A stretch of DNA of 64,000 nucleotides. It comes from Mycobacterium parmense (GTDB lineage Bacteria; Actinomycetota; Actinomycetes; Mycobacteriales; Mycobacteriaceae). The stretch's first letter is position 1. Each line of letters opens with the position of its first letter. A program made the position numbers and the translations under genes. The notes under the pieces were generated by a model. The model was not told the origin of the DNA and ran no database searches. It worked only from the letters and a program-made list of their open reading frames with translations. This document shows, piece after piece, positions 1-8,262 of this stretch. The stretch covers positions 1,364,001 through 1,428,000 of the forward strand of contig NZ_AP022614.1 of assembly GCF_010730575.1 (NCBI RefSeq). The letters are read 5' to 3'.

Positions 1-1
1 T

Positions 2-250
2 TTGCCGGAGAGGTTCACGTTCCATGATCTGCGGCATTACCTGGCTTCGCTGCTGATCGCGTCGGGTGCTGATGTCAAGGTGGTGCAGGCGCGGATGCGT
101 CACGAGAGCGCAAGCACGACGCTGGACGTTTACTCGCATTTGTGGCCGGACACTGATGATTCGACCCGGGCGGCGGTCGGCATGGTGATCACGAAGCGGA
201 TGGCTGCGGATGCTTCTGCGGACGCTCTGCGGACGGAGCGGTTGTCGTGA
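2..250 (+). CDS. Tyrosine recombinase/phage integrase, C-terminal fragment
   Basis: The reading frame is open at the left window edge, so only the last 82 residues are visible. They carry the end of a tyrosine-recombinase catalytic domain: the H-x-x-R box (HDLRH, H8 and R11), a downstream His (H34, RMRHES) and the nucleophilic Tyr in DVYSHLW (Y44). This is the usual spacing for phage and integrative-element integrases, which cut and rejoin DNA at att sites. The first codon shown is TTG but is unlikely to be the true start. No tRNA or att repeat is visible in the 180 bases that follow, so any element lies mainly to the left of the window. Whether the gene is intact cannot be judged. Confidence 0.85.
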   Translation: MPERFTFHDLRHYLASLLIASGADVKVVQARMRHESASTTLDVYSHLWPDTDDSTRAAVGMVITKRMAADASADALRTERLS

Positions 251-431
251 GCGGCGGTGTGCAGGTCAGCGAATTAGCTGCTCGGGAAGTGAGAATTGGC
301 CATGAATTTTCCTCATTCGAAATCGGTACCGCGGACCGGTATCGAGATCCGCGAGGAGGACCCTAGCGAAGCGCTCTGACACATTTGCTGTTTCGACCGT
401 GCGCGGCACAGGCTGCTATCGTCCCTTGCTT
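251..431. other. Intergenic spacer after the integrase
   Basis: About 180 bases between the recombinase stop and the GH16 gene. It is visibly more A/T-rich than the core genes (for example around 290-325) and contains no ORF I can support, no tRNA and no clear direct repeat. It probably marks the boundary between an integrated element and the chromosome. Confidence 0.4.
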
Positions 432-1268
432 ATGCCGGAGATGGATCGCCGCCGCCTGATCGTGACGACGGGAATCGGCGTGCTGGCAGCCGCGCTGACC
501 GCCCCGGAAGCGCGGGCCCGCCCGGCTTCCCGGGGCCGGGTGGCACCGCCCGAGGCCCCCAGCGGCCAAGCCGGAAGCTACATCTTCGCCGACGAGTTCG
601 ACGGGCCCGCCGGGTCGGCTCCCGACGCGTCGAAATGGGCGGTGGCGCAAGCGCGCGAGACCATCAAGGACCCGACGTATTGGGAGCGGCCCGAGAACAT
701 CGGGCAGTACCGCGACAGTCGCCAGAACGTCTTCCTGGACGGCAAGTCCAATCTGGTCCTGCGCGCCGCCAAGGACGGCCCCACCTATTACAGCGGCAAG
801 GTGCAAAGCACCTGGCGGGGCGGCGTAGGGCACACGTGGGAGGCCCGTATCAAGCTCGACTGCCTGACCCCGGGCGCCTGGCCCGCCTACTGGATGGGCA
901 ACCAGGACGAGGGCGAGATCGACGTCATGGAGTGGTACGGCAACGGCCTTTGGCCGGCCGCCACCACCGTCCACGCCAAATCGAACGGCGGCGAGTGGAA
1001 GACCCACAACATCGCGCTGGACAGCGGCTGGCACACCTGGCGAACCCAGTGGGACGAGGCGGGGATCCGGTTCTGGAAAGACTACGTCGACGGCGCGCAA
1101 CCCTACTTCGACGTGCCGGCCAGCTCGCTGCCGGACTGGCCGTTCAACGCCCCCGGCTACACCGTGTACACGGTGTTCAACCTCGCGGTGGCCGGCTCCG
1201 GAGGCGGCGATCCCGGGCCGGGTTCCTATCCCGCCAACATGCTCGTCGACTGGGTGCGCGTCTGGTAG
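432..1268 (+). CDS. Secreted glycoside hydrolase family 16 (beta-1,3-glucanase-like)
   Basis: 278 residues. It closely resembles M. tuberculosis Rv0315, a secreted beta-1,3-glucanase-like protein. The GH16 catalytic signature EIDVMEW is present at residues 162-168, with E162 and E167 as the expected nucleophile and acid/base. The N-terminus has an arginine-rich, Tat-like start (MDRRRL), a hydrophobic stretch and an AxA-type cleavage site near residue 24 (EARA), so export is likely. ATG 432 was chosen because the Rv0315 N-terminus aligns as MPEMDRRR; TTG 426 would match Rv0315's start exactly and is an alternative. The predicted role is hydrolysis of beta-glucans outside the cell. It stands alone, ending 9 bases before the stop of the opposing methyltransferase gene. 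Confidence 0.85.
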   Translation: MPEMDRRRLIVTTGIGVLAAALTAPEARARPASRGRVAPPEAPSGQAGSYIFADEFDGPAGSAPDASKWAVAQARETIKDPTYWERPENIGQYRDSRQNVFLDGKSNLVLRAAKDGPTYYSGKVQSTWRGGVGHTWEARIKLDCLTPGAWPAYWMGNQDEGEIDVMEWYGNGLWPAATTVHAKSNGGEWKTHNIALDSGWHTWRTQWDEAGIRFWKDYVDGAQPYFDVPASSLPDWPFNAPGYTVYTVFNLAVAGSGGGDPGPGSYPANMLVDWVRVW

Positions 1269-1277
1269 CGAGCGTTC

Positions 1278-2123
1278 CTAGCGGGTCAACAGGGTGGCCG
1301 CGCTCCACGCCCGGCGACCGGGACGACGCGGATCGGGCTGCGGCAGCCAGGCGTACGGGCGCATGAACGCCGGCAGCCGATGTAACCGGCGGGCGGCCAG
1401 GTACAGCGCCTCCCACTGCAGGGGCTTCCAGCCCAGGCCCTCGAAGAACGCCAGCCCGTTGTCGGGGGCGAAGACGAACGGCGCGTTCTGCAGCATGCCG
1501 GCCATCTTCTTGTTCATCATCTTCTTCAGGCCCGGGCCGGCGAAATCGAGCATCCACCACGCGACCTCGGGCCGGGTGATCGCCCCGGAGAGCGCGACGA
1601 CGTCACGTTCCTGCAGGTACATCAGCAATCCCTCGGTGAGGACGAGCGCCTTTTGCGCGCCGGCCAGCGCGTCGTCGAGGAAGGCGTCGCGCGCGTGCGG
1701 CTCGGCCAGGTCGACGGCGGCGCGGGTCAGCCTGCAGCGCGGCGTCTGGTCGGCGAGCAGCTCGGTCTTCTCCGCCAGCAGTGCCGGCAGGTCCGCTTCC
1801 ACCCAGCCGAAGTCGGGCGGGAGTTCCAGACGGTAGGGCCTCGTGTCCAGTCCGGCGGCCAGGTTGAGCACCCGGTCACAGCCGTCGGCGATCGCGGCCG
1901 CGATGGCGTCATCGATGATCTTGGTGCGCGCGACCAGCCACCACCCGTTGCGCGTGCTGCGCGGGACTTGGGCGACGATCGCGCGGCCGTGCTGACCGGC
2001 GAGGCGTTCGGCGAGCGGGTCGTGAAACAACGCGTCGGGGCGGGCGGACTCGGTCGCCCGGTGCAGGGCCGTCCATCGGGCCGTATCGGAAACGTGGGTG
2101 ATCGTGTGCCCGGTGTCTGACAT
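1278..2123 (-). CDS. Class I SAM-dependent methyltransferase (LCM-type)
   Basis: 281 residues. Motif I reads LNLAAGLDTRPYRL, typical of the leucine-carboxyl-methyltransferase/TIGR00027-related proteins that are abundant in mycobacteria. The N-terminus (DTARWTALHRATESARPDALFHDPLAERL) matches the polyketide O-methyltransferase-like branch of that family. ATG 2123 (MSDTGHT) was preferred because the upstream in-frame residues are low-complexity Arg-rich shadow sequence. The substrate is unknown. It is convergent with the GH16 gene and is preceded, in the same direction, by a secreted-protein gene 28 bases away. Confidence 0.8.
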   Translation of the reverse strand: MSDTGHTITHVSDTARWTALHRATESARPDALFHDPLAERLAGQHGRAIVAQVPRSTRNGWWLVARTKIIDDAIAAAIADGCDRVLNLAAGLDTRPYRLELPPDFGWVEADLPALLAEKTELLADQTPRCRLTRAAVDLAEPHARDAFLDDALAGAQKALVLTEGLLMYLQERDVVALSGAITRPEVAWWMLDFAGPGLKKMMNKKMAGMLQNAPFVFAPDNGLAFFEGLGWKPLQWEALYLAARRLHRLPAFMRPYAWLPQPDPRRPGRRAWSAATLLTR

Positions 2124-2151
2124 AGGTTGCGTTATAGCATCCCGCCCCGGG

Positions 2152-2814
2152 TCAATCCCCGGCGAACCAGACGGCCGTGACCGTGCGGGTCTGTGGCGGC
2201 GGAAGGTGGGCGCCCGGCGCGCCGAGTTGGCCGACTTTGACCGTCCACACCTGCGACGAGCGGTCGATGCAGTTGCCCTCACCCTGGCTGGGCAGCCACA
2301 GCACCGCGAGGTCGGCGCCCGCGACGTCGCAGCCGTAGACCGGCACGTAGCCGTCGTCGCGCCCGCCCCACGCGCCGCCGTTGCGGAACAGGCAGTGCGT
2401 TCCGTCGTCGAGGGTCAACGCGAACGGGTCCGGCAGAGCGGGGGGTTGCACGGGCGGCAGCGGGCGGCCATAGGTCACGCGATGAAGCTGCTTGTCCCAC
2501 GGATTATCGACGCAGAGAAGCGATCCCGCTGTCGACGGCCAGCATGTGCCGGCTCCGGCGGCACTGGGCGAGCAGTAGTAGATGTTGGCGGCGACCGCCG
2601 ACGGCGACGGCGTGCTGCAGTCGTCGACGGTCGCGACGTTGTCCTGTCCCGGCGCCTCCCGGTAGCCGTTGATCGGTCCGCCGCCCGGGCCGATGGCCAC
2701 GACGGTGATCTGCTGGGTGGGTGGCGGATCGGCGAGCGCCGGCCCGTGCGGCTCGGCCACCGCGAGCGCCGCAAACGCGAGCGCTACCAGGGCAATTCGC
2801 GACGCTGCGTGCAC
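2152..2814 (-). CDS. Hypothetical secreted protein
   Basis: 220 residues starting at GTG 2814, with a GGAAGG-type ribosome-binding site upstream. An N-terminal signal peptide (ALVALAFAALAVA, then ...ALADPPP, cleavage near residue 28) predicts export. The mature part has six or more Cys (DDCS, YYCS, GTCW, LLCVDN, HCLF, YGCD, NCID), which suggests disulfide bonds outside the membrane. No catalytic motif is recognised. It could be co-transcribed with the methyltransferase downstream. Confidence 0.7.
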   Translation of the reverse strand: MHAASRIALVALAFAALAVAEPHGPALADPPPTQQITVVAIGPGGGPINGYREAPGQDNVATVDDCSTPSPSAVAANIYYCSPSAAGAGTCWPSTAGSLLCVDNPWDKQLHRVTYGRPLPPVQPPALPDPFALTLDDGTHCLFRNGGAWGGRDDGYVPVYGCDVAGADLAVLWLPSQGEGNCIDRSSQVWTVKVGQLGAPGAHLPPPQTRTVTAVWFAGD

Positions 2815-2838
2815 CGAGCCAACCTTCCCGCAACCGGC

Positions 2839-3486
2839 CTAGACCGGTACCGAAGCCGGATCGACCGGGACGGCGATCTCGTTGCGGCGAAACGGTGGCA
2901 GGGTCCACGGCGGATCGTAGAACCATGCGCCGGGATCCCCGGCGGGGCGAACACCCTTCTCCCGCAACGCGTCCAGGAGTTCTGAAGTGCGGGCGGCGAT
3001 GGCCTTCGGGCTGCGGTCACCGCTGAATCGCAGCACCGCCACCGTCTCGGGCGGCACCTCGACCAGGCGGACCCGGTCGTCGTCGGGGGCGGGGAGCGCA
3101 TCCATCGTCCAGTTCGCGGGCATGTAGAACCGGATCACCCAGCCGCCGTCGCTGCCAACAGCCTGCGCGACCGGCGCGGTCATCGAGATCTGCGCTGCGT
3201 TTCGCGCCGGGTGCTGGCCGACGGGTGCCGTCATCGAGATCGACTGGTCGGTGTGATTGCCGCCGAAGATGTATCCCGCCAGCCGCCGGAACCCGGCGTT
3301 GCGCGCGCGGTTCTCGTCGTCGACCACCGTTGTCTCGGCGGCAATCCGCGGTCCGTAATCGCGTATCTCGACGGTGCCGGTCAGCCGGCGGCGAGTGTAG
3401 CTGGGCTCTTCGGTCCCGGCGCGAACGCCCACCACCGCGAGAACCGATTCGATGACCTGCTGGCCGAGTTGGATCGGATTCAGCAT
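2839..3486 (-). CDS. SOUL family heme-binding protein
   Basis: 215 residues. It matches the SOUL/HEBP family (PF04832): the conserved NAGFRRLAGYIFGGN and repeated ISMTAPV motifs, then a C-terminal PPWTLPPFRRNEIAVPV tail. ATG 3486 follows a strong GGAAAGGAAA ribosome-binding site, which decides the start. Eukaryotic members bind heme or tetrapyrroles; the role of the bacterial ones is not established. It is divergent from the flavin oxidoreductase gene at 3591, with a 104-base shared promoter region. Confidence 0.88.
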   Translation of the reverse strand: MLNPIQLGQQVIESVLAVVGVRAGTEEPSYTRRRLTGTVEIRDYGPRIAAETTVVDDENRARNAGFRRLAGYIFGGNHTDQSISMTAPVGQHPARNAAQISMTAPVAQAVGSDGGWVIRFYMPANWTMDALPAPDDDRVRLVEVPPETVAVLRFSGDRSPKAIAARTSELLDALREKGVRPAGDPGAWFYDPPWTLPPFRRNEIAVPVDPASVPV

Positions 3487-3590
3487 CAGAGGGTTTCCTT
3501 TCCCCGCACAGCATATTCCCCTCATCCGAAGCCGGTCCCGGACGGCCGCGGCGCGGAATAGCCACGACGGGCGATGCGTTGGGCACCAGC

Positions 3591-4685
3591 ATGGCAACCG
3601 ACGACCTGTTTACGCCGTTGACCGTGCGATCGCTGACCGTCCCCAACCGGTTCGCGATGGCGCCGATGACCCGCCAGGCCTCGCCCGGCGGCATCCCGGG
3701 CGCTGACGTCGCCGAGTACTACCGGCGCCGCGCCGCCGGCGGTGTCGGGCTGATCATCACCGAAGGAGTGCGGCTGCCCGACCCCGCCGCGGGTTATCCG
3801 TTCAGCGTCCCCACGCTCGCCGGTGACGAGGTGCTCGCGGGCTGGACGCGTGTCGTCGACGCCGTGCACGCCGAGGGCGGCACCATCGCCGCGCAGCTGT
3901 GGCACCAGGGCGTGGCGCGCGACGACAGCGACGGCGTGCTGCCGGTCGGGCCCTCGGGCGTCGACGGGTTCGGCGCGCCGAAGGGCCGCGCTCTGGCGAC
4001 CGGCGAGCTTCCCGAGGTCGCGGCGTTGTTCGCGCGCAGCGCGGCCACTGCGCGCGACCTCGGGTTCGACGCGGTCGAGCTGCACGGGGCCCACGGCTAC
4101 TTGCTGGACCAATTCTTCTGGGAGCGAACGAATCTGCGAACCGACGGGTACGGCGGGTCGCTGGCCGCGCGGACCCGGTTTCCCGCCGAGGTGGTGGCCG
4201 CGGTGCGCGCCGCGGTCGGACCGGACTACCCGATCATGTTCCGCTTCTCGCAGTGGAAGGGCACCGACTACGCGGCGTCCATCGTCGACGACCCGACGCA
4301 GCTGCAGGAGCTGCTCGCCCCGCTGGCGGATGCCGGCGTCGACGTGCTGCACCCCTCGACCCGCCGGCACTACGTGCCCGCGTTCCCCGACCACGACAGC
4401 GAGTTGAGCCTGGCCGGGTGGACCAAGAAGGTCACCGGGCTCCCGGTCGTCGCCGTCGGCTCGGTCGGCCTGCAGACCCAGTTCCGCAGCGAGGAGCGCG
4501 GCCAGGTGATCCAGCCCGCGTCCGTCGACCGCCTGGTCGAGCAGTTCGACGCCGGGGAGTTCGACCTGGTGGCCGTCGGGCGGGCCCTGCTGGCCGACCC
4601 GGCGTGGGTGAATCGGCTGCGCGACGGCAGGCTCGGCGGTTTCGCCGGATACAACCCGGAGACCGCGCTGGCCGCGCTTGCCTGA
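3591..4685 (+). CDS. Old yellow enzyme family NADH:flavin oxidoreductase
   Basis: 364 residues forming a single FMN-binding TIM barrel. Recognisable OYE elements are the N-terminal VPNRFAMAPMTR, the catalytic-region HGAHGYLLDQFF, and the signature NLRTDGYGGS followed by ARTRFPAEVV. The C-terminal AVGRALLADPAWV is also typical. Such enzymes use NAD(P)H to reduce activated C=C bonds of enones or nitro compounds. No C-terminal NADH:flavin/2,4-dienoyl-CoA extension is present, so this is the short OYE form. ATG 3591 (MATDD) is preferred over an in-frame start at 3579. It stands alone on its strand, divergent from the SOUL gene. Confidence 0.9.
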   Translation: MATDDLFTPLTVRSLTVPNRFAMAPMTRQASPGGIPGADVAEYYRRRAAGGVGLIITEGVRLPDPAAGYPFSVPTLAGDEVLAGWTRVVDAVHAEGGTIAAQLWHQGVARDDSDGVLPVGPSGVDGFGAPKGRALATGELPEVAALFARSAATARDLGFDAVELHGAHGYLLDQFFWERTNLRTDGYGGSLAARTRFPAEVVAAVRAAVGPDYPIMFRFSQWKGTDYAASIVDDPTQLQELLAPLADAGVDVLHPSTRRHYVPAFPDHDSELSLAGWTKKVTGLPVVAVGSVGLQTQFRSEERGQVIQPASVDRLVEQFDAGEFDLVAVGRALLADPAWVNRLRDGRLGGFAGYNPETALAALA

Positions 4686-4729
4686 ATGGTCCACCGCAAT
4701 GTCGGTGCGCGGCAATAGCATCTCCAGGC

Positions 4730-5737
4730 GTGGGGATCGTCGTCGTGTTGCGCAGAGCGCTGGCAGCGGTGTGCGCGGCGGCCGTGGCGGCGGCCCCGGT
4801 TGCTGCGCCGCGCGCCCCTGCCGCTGACGCGGATTACCAGCTGGTCCAGGAGCCCGAGGCGGGCTACTCCCCCATCATCGGATTGATCGCCGGCGCGAGG
4901 CGCTCGGTGCGGATGACCATCTACGAACTCACCGATCCGGCCGCCGTCGGCGCGCTCGTCGACGCGCAGCACCGGGGGGTGGACACCCGGGTCATTCTGG
5001 ATGCCGCGTTCCACGGTTACCAGACCAACGCCGAGACCTTCCGGCAACTCGACGACGCCGGCGTCGGCGTCAAATGGGCTCCGGACGGGGTGATCTACCA
5101 CCAGAAGACGATTGTGGTTGACGACATCACCGCGGCCGTCGGCACCGGCAACCTCACGCCGCAGTACTACGCCACCAGCCGCGACGCCTGGGTGCTCGAC
5201 ACCAACCCCGCCGACGTGCCGGCGATCGCCGCGACATTCGACACCGATTACACCGCGGCCCCGGCCGGCCGGCCGCCCGCGGCGACCCCGGCGCCCGACC
5301 TGGTCTGGTCGCCCGCGGCGCGGGCCGAGTTCCTGCAGCGCATCGACAGCGCCTCCCGCACCCTCGACGTCACCAGCGAGGAGCTCAAGGATCGCGCCGT
5401 GATCAGCGCGCTGGACAAGGCGGCCCGCCGGGGGGTGAACTGCCGCATCGTCTTGACCGAGAATCCCGCGTGGGCCCGGGGCATCGCCGAGGTGTCGGCC
5501 GCCGGCTGCTCGGTGCACCTGTTTCCGAAGACGGACACCGGCCTCTACATGCACGAGAAGATGCTGCTCACCGACGGCAGCGAGCTCATCATCGGTAGCC
5601 AAAACCTGTCCACCACAAGCCTTCTCGAGAACCGGGAGCTGTCGCTGGCGTTGGACAGCGCCACGGCGCCAGAACTCATCGCCGCCGTCGCATCCACCTT
5701 CGACGCCGACTACGCCGCCGCACCCCCGTCGTCGTGA
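4730..5737 (+). CDS. Secreted phospholipase D-like (HKD) protein
   Basis: 335 residues with an N-terminal signal peptide (Ala-rich, cleavage near APAADA). Two PLD half-sites are visible: H-x-K in YHQKTIVVDD followed by GTGNLT, and MHEKMLLTDG followed by GSQNLS. Each has the HxK(x)4D form followed by G-S/T-x-N, so both active-site halves are intact. The family includes phospholipases D and PLD-type nucleases; the substrate here is not defined. The GTG start at 4730 gives a full signal peptide; GTG 4745 and TTG 4748 are alternatives. Its last 30 bases approach the convergent aldehyde dehydrogenase stop at 5766. Confidence 0.85.
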   Translation: MGIVVVLRRALAAVCAAAVAAAPVAAPRAPAADADYQLVQEPEAGYSPIIGLIAGARRSVRMTIYELTDPAAVGALVDAQHRGVDTRVILDAAFHGYQTNAETFRQLDDAGVGVKWAPDGVIYHQKTIVVDDITAAVGTGNLTPQYYATSRDAWVLDTNPADVPAIAATFDTDYTAAPAGRPPAATPAPDLVWSPAARAEFLQRIDSASRTLDVTSEELKDRAVISALDKAARRGVNCRIVLTENPAWARGIAEVSAAGCSVHLFPKTDTGLYMHEKMLLTDGSELIIGSQNLSTTSLLENRELSLALDSATAPELIAAVASTFDADYAAAPPSS

Positions 5738-5765
5738 TCCCGGGGCTCGGCCCGCGACGAGACCG

Positions 5766-7220
5766 CTAGAGCTGAATCCAGGCCGACTTGGTCTTCATGT
5801 ACATGTCGATGCCCTCGCGGCCGAACTCGTGCCCCCAGCCGGACTGCTTGTGGCCGCCGAAGGGCACGTCGTGGTCGAAGACCAACTGGCAGTTGACCTG
5901 AACGCTGCCGGCGTGCAGTCGCTTGAGCATCCGGTGGGCCCGGCCGACGTCCTGCGTCCAGGCGGTGGCCGCCAGGCCGTAGGTGGTGTCGTTGGCCATG
6001 GCCACACCCTGGTCCTCGTCGTCGAACGGCAGGATGGTCACGACGGGCCCGAAGATCTCCTGCCGGTACAGCCGCATGCCCGGATCGACGTTCGTGAGCA
6101 CCGTCGGGTGGACGAAATAGCCCTTGCGGTCCAGGCGGTAGCCGCCGGTCACCACCTCGACGCCGTCATTGCGGCCCTCGTCGATGAAACCCATGACGCG
6201 GGTCAGCTGTTTCTGGCTGATCAGCGGGCCGCTGACGCAGCCTTCCTCGTTGGGCGCGCCGAGCTTGAACGTGTTCGCCATCATGGAAATACCTTCCACG
6301 ACCCGGTCGTACACACCGCGCTGCGCGAAGATCCGCGACCCGCACACGCAGCCCTGCCCGGAATGCACGAAGATGCCCAGCGACGCCATCAGGATGGCCT
6401 TGTCCATGTCGGCGTCATCGAAGATGAGCACCGGCGACTTGCCGCCCAGTTCGAGCGTCACCTTCTTCAGGTTCCCCGCCGAGGCCCGCACGATCTCCTT
6501 GCCGACCTCCGTCGAACCGGTGAAGGCGACCTTCTCGACGTCGGGGTGCGCGGTGATGGCGGCGCCCGCGGTGTGGCCGTAGCCGGTGAGCAGGTTCGAG
6601 ACGCCCTCCGGAACGCCCGCCTCGTGGATCAGCTGGTCGAGCAACAGCGCCGAAAGCGGTGTCTCCTCAGCGGGTTTGACGAGCACGCTGCAGCCCGCGG
6701 CCAGCGCCGGCGCGAGCTTGGCGCTGGCGTTGAAGATCGGTCCGTTCCACGGGAAGATCAGGCCCACCACGCCGTAGGGCTCTTTCAACGTGTACGCGTG
6801 CATGTCGACGTAGGCGTCCGTCGCGATACCGTCGGTCTTCACGTCGTAGGCGACGCCGTTGATCTTCGAACACCAGCCGGCGTAGTAGCGGAAGAACTCC
6901 GAACACGTCGACATCTGCAGCGTCGCCTGCATCAGCGGCATGCCCGTGTTGAGCGAATCCAGCTGGGCGAATTCGTCGGCATGCGCGTCGATCAGGTCCG
7001 CTATGCGCCACATGATCTTGGCGCGCTCACGGCCCGGCAATTGGGACCAGGCGCCCGACTCGAAGGAGGCCTTGGCTCGCGCGGCGGCTTCGTCGACGGC
7101 GTCGGGCCCGCAGTCGGTGAATTCGGTGATCGGCTCTTCGGTGGTGGGATCGATGACTTGAATGACGTCACCCGATCCCGGGCGCTTGCGAATGTCGTCC
7201 AATATCGCCTGTACCGTCAT
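5766..7220 (-). CDS. NAD(P)-dependent aldehyde dehydrogenase
   Basis: 484 residues. ALDH superfamily hallmarks are FPWNGPIFN, FTGSTEVGKEIV, the general-base Glu in LELGGKSP, the nucleophile Cys in GQGCVCGSR, and the EIFGPVVTILPFDDE C-terminal signature. The enzyme oxidises an aldehyde to the acid. It groups by eye with the phenylacetaldehyde/betaine-aldehyde and AldA-like (Rv0768) forms. ATG 7220 (MTVQAILDDI) sits behind GGGAAGGGA; longer in-frame starts would read through the upstream inverted repeat. It is probably monocistronic and controlled through that repeat (7237-7288). Confidence 0.92.
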   Translation of the reverse strand: MTVQAILDDIRKRPGSGDVIQVIDPTTEEPITEFTDCGPDAVDEAAARAKASFESGAWSQLPGRERAKIMWRIADLIDAHADEFAQLDSLNTGMPLMQATLQMSTCSEFFRYYAGWCSKINGVAYDVKTDGIATDAYVDMHAYTLKEPYGVVGLIFPWNGPIFNASAKLAPALAAGCSVLVKPAEETPLSALLLDQLIHEAGVPEGVSNLLTGYGHTAGAAITAHPDVEKVAFTGSTEVGKEIVRASAGNLKKVTLELGGKSPVLIFDDADMDKAILMASLGIFVHSGQGCVCGSRIFAQRGVYDRVVEGISMMANTFKLGAPNEEGCVSGPLISQKQLTRVMGFIDEGRNDGVEVVTGGYRLDRKGYFVHPTVLTNVDPGMRLYRQEIFGPVVTILPFDDEDQGVAMANDTTYGLAATAWTQDVGRAHRMLKRLHAGSVQVNCQLVFDHDVPFGGHKQSGWGHEFGREGIDMYMKTKSAWIQL

Positions 7221-7236
7221 CTGATTCCCTTCCCAT

Positions 7237-7288
7237 GCCCCGCGCGCCCACAATGCTGAGCACCTGCTTAGCATTGTGGGCGCGGGGC
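7237..7288. promoter_or_regulatory. Long inverted repeat in the aldehyde dehydrogenase leader
   Basis: Left arm 7237-7257 pairs with 7270-7288 with one 2-base bulge, and the pairing continues inward as GCTGAGCA cc TGCTTAGC (one mismatch). The core TGAGCAnnTGCTTA looks like a TetR-type palindromic operator. The full structure would also form a strong hairpin 17 bases upstream of the ALDH start. It could act as an operator, as an attenuator, or as the terminator of the acyltransferase gene at 7408; sequence alone does not decide. Confidence 0.5.
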
Positions 7289-7407
7289 GGTCAAGGTCCC
7301 CTGCCGACTCGGCGCAGTGCTGAATCCGGATCAGCTTGCCGACTGGGATCGCGACCGCGCAGTCGCGCAGCCCACACCGCCAAGCGCGGCGGTTCGGGTC
7401 GTCGTGT

Positions 7408-8262
7408 TCATGCCGTGGTGGCGCTGCGCCACGCCAGCGGGTTGAGCGCCCGGTACGGGTCGGTGCTGCGCAGGCGCTGCAGGTCGGCCAGGATGGTCTC
7501 CAGCTCTCGGCGCGTCCGCTCCTTGACGGCCTCGACCCATCCCGGGGCGTCGATGCCCAGCGGTGTGCTGGTGTCGATCGGCGGGCCGAAGCGCAGATAC
7601 ATCCGCCGGGGCCTGGGAATGAGCGTCGGTCCGATTCCGCGCAGCAGCGGCATCGCCATGTCCGGGCGGCCGTTCAGCCTGCGGCCCAGCGCCTCGCTGA
7701 ACCTCCCGTAGATGCTGTCGCGGGTGGTCCAGCTGCGGTAGACGTCGTCACCCCCGACCAGCCCGACGGGCACGATCGGGTAGCCGTTCTCCACGGAAAG
7801 CCGGGCGAATCCCGAGCGCCCTTCCCAGCGCAGCGTGTACTCCTCGCCCTTGAACTTGCCGATCTCGCGGCCACCGCCGGGAAAGACCAGGATGGTCTGG
7901 TCGTGACGCATGAGCTCGCGCGCGCTGTCGGGTTCGCCGATCACGCCGCCGAACGCCGCCATGAGGTCGGCGGGAAGGCCCCGCAGCCGCCCGAAGCCCC
8001 GGTCGGCCAGTGGCCGCACCCGGGTGCCGATCGTGCGCCGCACGGCGTCCGAGATCAGGAAGATCTCGGAGCCGGCCTGGGTATGGTTGCCCACCAACAG
8101 GAATCGGCCGTCGGGCGGTAGGTTGTCGACGCCGTCGATGTAGGGCCGGGACAGGTCCAGGACGGGTGCGAGCCGGTCGGTGACCGCGTCGAGTGCCCGG
8201 CGCAGCGACCGGACTCGCCCGTTGGGCTCCATGATGGCGTCGAGGTGGTTGCCGTCAGCCAT
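7408..8262 (-). CDS. Lysophospholipid acyltransferase family (PlsC-like)
   Basis: 284 residues. It has an acyltransferase block with NHTQAGSE in the place of the HX4D motif, and FPGGGREIGK and PIVPVGLVG as the later blocks. This matches the mycobacterial glycerolipid or DGAT-like acyltransferases of the PlsC superfamily. The HX4D acid is Glu rather than Asp, a variation seen in this subgroup. ATG 8262 overlaps the end of the upstream methyltransferase gene by 8 bases, which implies translational coupling. The likely role is transfer of an acyl chain from acyl-CoA to a lipid or alcohol at the membrane. Confidence 0.82.
   Translation of the reverse strand: MADGNHLDAIMEPNGRVRSLRRALDAVTDRLAPVLDLSRPYIDGVDNLPPDGRFLLVGNHTQAGSEIFLISDAVRRTIGTRVRPLADRGFGRLRGLPADLMAAFGGVIGEPDSARELMRHDQTILVFPGGGREIGKFKGEEYTLRWEGRSGFARLSVENGYPIVPVGLVGGDDVYRSWTTRDSIYGRFSEALGRRLNGRPDMAMPLLRGIGPTLIPRPRRMYLRFGPPIDTSTPLGIDAPGWVEAVKERTRRELETILADLQRLRSTDPYRALNPLAWRSATTA

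Noticed and set aside
3522..4721. Long minus-strand ORF opposite the old yellow enzyme gene (399 codons)
   Set aside because: Arg/Gly-rich GC-bias shadow. The plus strand holds a clear OYE with family motifs; no motif in the shadow.
5829..7259. 476-codon plus-strand ORF opposite the aldehyde dehydrogenase
   Set aside because: Low-complexity antisense frame; the ALDH on the minus strand has all catalytic motifs.
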